The notes beneath the pieces were generated by a model that saw only the letters and a list, made by a program, of their open reading frames with translations, was not told the origin of the DNA and searched no databases. Source: Noviherbaspirillum sp. L7-7A (GTDB lineage: Bacteria; Pseudomonadota; Gammaproteobacteria; Burkholderiales; Burkholderiaceae_D). From it: a stretch of 64,000 nucleotides of DNA. This document shows, piece after piece, positions 60,651 through 64,000 of the stretch. Every line of letters starts with the position of its first letter. Within the stretch, counting starts at the first letter, position 1. The stretch covers positions 1,302,001 through 1,366,000 of the forward strand of contig NZ_JAHQRJ010000001.1 of assembly GCF_019052805.1 (NCBI RefSeq), in the 5' to 3' direction. A program made the translations under genes and the position numbers.

Positions 60651-61019
60651 ATGGCAGGACTGATCTACCTTGATCCGCTCCGCAAACCAGGTTACGGACC
60701 GGGCGTGCCGCGTTACGCGGTGCATTTTCTCGAATCCACCTTGAGAGGCGATGTGCCAAGCAGTTTTGATCACCAACTCGTTCACGATGAAATGCTGGAG
60801 ACCCTGGCCGGCGGCGGCCCTGAAGAGGATGCTGTGCAGCGCGTAGCATGGGTGAAACACATAGCCGATCAGATTCACACCATTGATCCCAATGGTCCCA
60901 GCTTCCCCGCTGGGAACATCATCTCAATCGGAGAGGTGTTCGAATTCACCGTGGAGGTAGGAAAATGGCGCAGCGAACACGCTGGCGCCAAGGTCGATCC
61001 CATCATGCCACCAGCATGA
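60651..61019 (+). CDS. Hypothetical protein, 122 residues
   Basis: Starts MAGLIYLDPLRKPGYGPG 10 bases after the c-di-GMP gene stop. It is acidic, soluble, with a plausible amino acid mix (VPRYAVHFLESTLRGDVPSS; HTIDPNGPSFPAGNIISIGE). I do not recognise a domain. It lacks a strong ribosome site. It may be translated by coupling to the gene upstream. Alternative frames on the minus strand look worse. Moderate to low support. Confidence 0.45.
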   Translation: MAGLIYLDPLRKPGYGPGVPRYAVHFLESTLRGDVPSSFDHQLVHDEMLETLAGGGPEEDAVQRVAWVKHIADQIHTIDPNGPSFPAGNIISIGEVFEFTVEVGKWRSEHAGAKVDPIMPPA

Positions 61020-61092
61020 CAATGGTGTAGCGGCTGCAGGTTCTCCGGCCATTACGCCATGAGCCCACATCCGCAGTCGCTCATGGCGTTTC

Positions 61093-62073
61093 CTACACAC
61101 CGCCGGTGGCATACCTCGCCACCGGCTCTTCCCCCGCCAGCGCCTTCAGCAGATTGGTCGTTGCCAGCTCCGCCATTGCATGCCTGGTCTCGTGCGTGCC
61201 CGAACCCACATGCGGCAGCGGCGTTACCTTGGGATGGCGGCGCAGCGGTGAGTCCAGCGGCAGCGGCTCGGTGGCGAACACGTCCAGGCCGGCTGCGCGG
61301 AGGTGCCCGCTGTCCAGCGCCGCCAGCAAGGCGTTCTCGTCGACGATGGCACCGCGCGCGCCGTTGATGAAGATGGCGCCTGGCTTCATCGAAGCAAACT
61401 GCCGTTCCCCCATCAGGCCGCGGGTTTCATCCGACAGCGGCAGCGTCACCACCACGATATCGGACTGCGCCAGCACGGTCTCCAGCGGCGCATGCCGGGC
61501 GCGGCCTGCGAGCTCGGGCAGTTCATGCGGGCGGCGCGCATGGTACAGCACCGGCATGCCGAAGCCCAGCGCGCCCCGGCGCGCCACTGCCTGGCCGATG
61601 CGGCCATAGCCCAGTATGCCCAGCGTCTTGCCATGCACGTCCCAGCCGAACAGGTCCGGACCGATATTGCCTTTCCAGCCGCCTTCCCGCACCAGCTGCG
61701 CCAGGTCGACCAGGCGGCGGCTGCAGGCCATCACCAGGCCGAACAGGGTATCCGCGGTGGTTTCCGTGAGCACGCCGGGCGTGTGGCACAGGATGATGCC
61801 GCGCTCATGCAGGGCCGGCAGCGCATAGTTGTCCACGCCAACCGAAATGCTGGAGATGACTTCCAGCCGCGGCGCACGGGCCAGCATGGCTGCATCTACC
61901 GGAAATACCGAGCCGATCATGCCCTGCGCATTTGGCAGCGCTGCATCGAAGGCGGCGCGCTGTGCCGGAATGCTGGGATCGGCCACCGTGACCTCGTGCA
62001 GCGCGCTGATGCGCGCCAGCTGGTCCGGCGGCAACGCGCGAAATGCCAGTACCTGTTTTCGTTCCGTATTCAT
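61093..62073 (-). CDS. D-isomer-specific 2-hydroxyacid dehydrogenase
   Basis: 326 residues. The NAD(P)-binding motif GYGRIGQAVARR follows LGIL (about 152). Catalytic residues are visible: Arg in NGARGAIVDE, Glu in DVFATEPLPLDS and His in LPHVGSGTHETR. It reduces a 2-ketoacid such as glyoxylate or hydroxypyruvate, or oxidises the 2-hydroxyacid. The start at 62073 (MNTERKQVLAFRAL) has GGGGACA upstream. It lies 59 bases behind a TPP-dependent enzyme gene on the same strand and probably works in the same pathway. Confidence 0.88.
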   Translation of the reverse strand: MNTERKQVLAFRALPPDQLARISALHEVTVADPSIPAQRAAFDAALPNAQGMIGSVFPVDAAMLARAPRLEVISSISVGVDNYALPALHERGIILCHTPGVLTETTADTLFGLVMACSRRLVDLAQLVREGGWKGNIGPDLFGWDVHGKTLGILGYGRIGQAVARRGALGFGMPVLYHARRPHELPELAGRARHAPLETVLAQSDIVVVTLPLSDETRGLMGERQFASMKPGAIFINGARGAIVDENALLAALDSGHLRAAGLDVFATEPLPLDSPLRRHPKVTPLPHVGSGTHETRHAMAELATTNLLKALAGEEPVARYATGGV

Positions 62074-62132
62074 GCCTTGTCCCCTGTCTGTGTCGTTGTG
62101 TGGTTGTGCGGTTGTATTGTCATCGGAAGGCA

Positions 62133-63827
62133 TCAGTCCTTCAGGCGCATCGCGGGCGTGATCTGGCGCGGGTCGGTGCGCAGCTCCAGCAGCGCCGGCC
62201 TGCCGCTGGCGCGAGCCCGTTCGAAGGCGGCTTCGAACTGGTCGGCCGATTCGACAAGCTCGCCAAAGGCGCCGAAGGAATGCGCCATCGCGACGAAGTC
62301 GGGGTTGTGGATGCCGGTGGCGCTGATGCGGCCCGGAAAGCGCTTTTCCTGGTGCATCCGTATCGTGCCGTACATGCCATTGTTGACCACGATGACGATG
62401 CAGGGCGCGCCGTATTGCACTGCAGTTGCCAGCTCCTGCGGGTACATCAGGAAGCAGCCGTCGCCGGCGAAGCAGACCACGTCGCGTTCCGGATGGCGCA
62501 GCTTGGCAGCGATCGCCGCCGGAAAGCCATAGCCCATCGCGCCGCAGGTGGGCGCCAGCTGGGTGCGGTTCCGGCGGTAACGGTAGAAGCGGTGCAGCCA
62601 GACGCTGTAGTTGCCGGCGCCATTGGTCAGGATGGCTTCGTCGGGCAGCGACTGGTCCAGCATGTTGACCACCCGTCCCATGTCGACGCCCTGGTAGGCC
62701 GGATCGACCGCCGGCACTTCGGTGAAGGCCAGATAGTCGCTGCGGGCCGCGCTGGTCCATGCATTCCATGCCAGATGCGCCGTCGGGCGCAGCCGGCGCA
62801 GCATCGCGGCGGCATTCCTCACGCCGGCATTGATCGCCAGCGCCGGCTGATAGACCCGGCCCAGTTCGTTGGCGTCGGCATGGATATGCACCAGCCGCTG
62901 CGCCGGATGCGGCACGCTCAGGTGGGTGTAGCCGTCGGTGGTGATGTCGCCCAGCCGGGTGCCGACCGCCAGCACCAGGTCGGCCTGGCGCACCCGCTCG
63001 GCCAGGCGCGGATTGATGCCCAGGCTCATGTGGCCGGTGTACTGGTCGTTGCGGTTGTCCATGATGTCCTGGCGGCGGAATGCGCAGGCCACCGGCAGGT
63101 TCCAGGCGGCGGCGAACGCGGCCAGGTCGGCAGCGGCCTGGGCGCTCCAGTTCGATCCGCCAACGATGACCAGCGGCCGCTTTGCCTTGGCAAGTTCGGC
63201 CGACAGCGCCGTTTCCTGCTCGGCCGAGGCGGCGCTTGCTACCGGCACATAGGCCGGCGCATCGGTCACAGCGGCGCTGCCGTCCAGCACGTCTTCGGGC
63301 AGTGCCAGCACCACCGGGCCGGGACGGCCGGAGGTGGCGCACTGGAATGCGCGTGCCACGAATTCCGGTATGCGGCGGATGTCGTCGATCTCGGCCACCC
63401 ACTTCGCCAGCGGGCCGAACATCTGCACGTAGTCGACTTCCTGGAAGGCTTCGCGGCCACGGTGCTCGCGCGCCACCTGGCCGATGAACAGGATCATCGG
63501 CGTCGAGTCCTGGAAGGCGATATGCACGCCGCAACTGGCATGGGTGGCGCCGGGGCCGCGTGTGACGAAGCAGATCCCGGGCCGGCCGGTCAGCTTGCCG
63601 TCGGCTTCGGCCATGTTCGAGGCCGCGCCCTCGTGCTTGCTGACGATGGTGTCGATCTCCGGCGTGTCATGCAGCGCATTGAGCACGTCGAGGTAGCTCT
63701 CGCCCGGCACGCAGTAGAGGCGGTCCACGCCGTGGATGCGCAGGGCATCCACCAGGATGCGGCCGCCGCTGCGCTGCGTCGCTTCGGTATTGTTGCCGGA
63801 GGACTTGGAAGAATCGCTAGTGTTCAT
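62133..63827 (-). CDS. TPP-dependent enzyme of the acetolactate synthase/decarboxylase family
   Basis: 564 residues: N-terminal pyrimidine-binding domain with the catalytic Glu in VPGESYLDV (about 42-50), a central domain (about 195-320) and a C-terminal PP domain with the metal-binding motif GDGCFLMYPQELATA...VNNGMYG (about 440-475). There is no regulatory small-subunit gene beside it and no FAD-specific landmark, so it is probably not the housekeeping IlvB. The neighbouring 2-hydroxyacid dehydrogenase suggests conversion of a 2-ketoacid. Exact reaction unknown. It is the first gene of a two-gene unit; its promoter should lie in the last 170 bases of the window. Confidence 0.85.
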   Translation of the reverse strand: MNTSDSSKSSGNNTEATQRSGGRILVDALRIHGVDRLYCVPGESYLDVLNALHDTPEIDTIVSKHEGAASNMAEADGKLTGRPGICFVTRGPGATHASCGVHIAFQDSTPMILFIGQVAREHRGREAFQEVDYVQMFGPLAKWVAEIDDIRRIPEFVARAFQCATSGRPGPVVLALPEDVLDGSAAVTDAPAYVPVASAASAEQETALSAELAKAKRPLVIVGGSNWSAQAAADLAAFAAAWNLPVACAFRRQDIMDNRNDQYTGHMSLGINPRLAERVRQADLVLAVGTRLGDITTDGYTHLSVPHPAQRLVHIHADANELGRVYQPALAINAGVRNAAAMLRRLRPTAHLAWNAWTSAARSDYLAFTEVPAVDPAYQGVDMGRVVNMLDQSLPDEAILTNGAGNYSVWLHRFYRYRRNRTQLAPTCGAMGYGFPAAIAAKLRHPERDVVCFAGDGCFLMYPQELATAVQYGAPCIVIVVNNGMYGTIRMHQEKRFPGRISATGIHNPDFVAMAHSFGAFGELVESADQFEAAFERARASGRPALLELRTDPRQITPAMRLKD

Positions 63828-64000
63828 GAGCCATCGCCTTCAGGATAAGTTGCTGTTGCCGCGCTCGATGCGCGTGGATGTTCCGTTCTCGGTGCCGAAT
63901 TGTCATGGATGCCGGTCGCGCATGCATGGGATTTTCCGCATTTCTGCCATGCATCAATCCACGAGGCGGCAATCAGTCCGCCAGCGACGCATCGGGCCAG
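63828..64000. other. Upstream region of the TPP-enzyme gene, cut by window edge
   Basis: 173 bases without a recognised gene. An A/T-rich stretch (GGATTTTCCGCATTTCTGCC) is present; no certain promoter boxes on the minus strand. Confidence 0.35.

Overview
The window reads as a chromosomal segment of a GC-rich betaproteobacterium. Burkholderiales, and within them an Oxalobacteraceae-like genome, is the best guess. The support is gene content and style: a Burkholderia-type trimeric porin, a beta-type liu operon with a TetR gene, tandem cyanophycin synthetases with their ABC/DUF1854 partners, and a three-subunit periplasmic formate dehydrogenase. This is an inference from families; no rRNA or tRNA gene is present to fix the taxon. 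Most genes are single-copy metabolic or housekeeping genes. Accessory, lower-GC DNA lies at about 24.8-31 kb and 36.5-40 kb.

Layout. 0-5 kb, minus strand: acetate module yjcH-actP-small membrane protein-symporter-type histidine kinase-response regulator (only its first 13 codons are in the window), with stop/start overlaps or gaps of a few bases at each junction. 5-10.7 kb: PagL-like lipid A deacylase, Cho-type GIY-YIG nuclease, DbpA RNA helicase, a Xre/MbcA-type antitoxin plus RES toxin pair behind a near-consensus sigma-70 promoter, and an enoyl-CoA hydratase. 10.8-16.8 kb: sbcCD, a proline-rich small protein and trxC. 17-24.8 kb: cyanophycin locus with two divergent arms. The minus arm is an ABC exporter with an N-terminal zinc ribbon plus a frameshifted DUF1854 gene. 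The plus arm is a CphA paralogue with a lost Mur-ligase P-loop, followed by an intact CphA.

24.8-33.6 kb: a catalytically degenerate tyrosine recombinase, a GNAT acetyltransferase, a complete ISNCY-type insertion sequence with double-iterated ends and a 6-bp target duplication, a small lipoprotein, an AAA ATPase, a porin and a prolyl iminopeptidase. 33.8-40 kb: FtsK, a broken ankyrin-repeat gene (two frameshifts, one at a run of nine A), a TorD-type chaperone and a low-GC orphan gene on the opposite strand. 40.1-46.5 kb: formate dehydrogenase operon (Tat leader protein, catalytic, Fe-S, small lipoprotein, cytochrome b, second lipoprotein, DUF3305 protein). 46.8-54 kb: Gly/Ser-rich secreted protein, TetR regulator and the liuABCD leucine/isovalerate operon. 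54-64 kb: orphan branched-chain-type binding protein, acyl-CoA ligase, Hpf, a GAF-PAS-PAS-GGDEF-EAL protein, a 2-hydroxyacid dehydrogenase and a TPP-dependent enzyme.

How the parts work together: acetate uptake is coupled to a transporter-like sensor kinase; cyanophycin synthesis stores nitrogen and carbon; formate oxidation feeds the quinone pool; leucine catabolism yields methylglutaconyl/HMG-CoA. HMG-CoA lyase, cyanophycinase and FdhD are not in the window. The items most worth a second look are the ABC exporter/DUF1854 pair tied to cyanophycin, the degenerate recombinase, the low-GC genes around the formate dehydrogenase chaperone, and a REP-like paired palindrome found twice, 26 kb apart.
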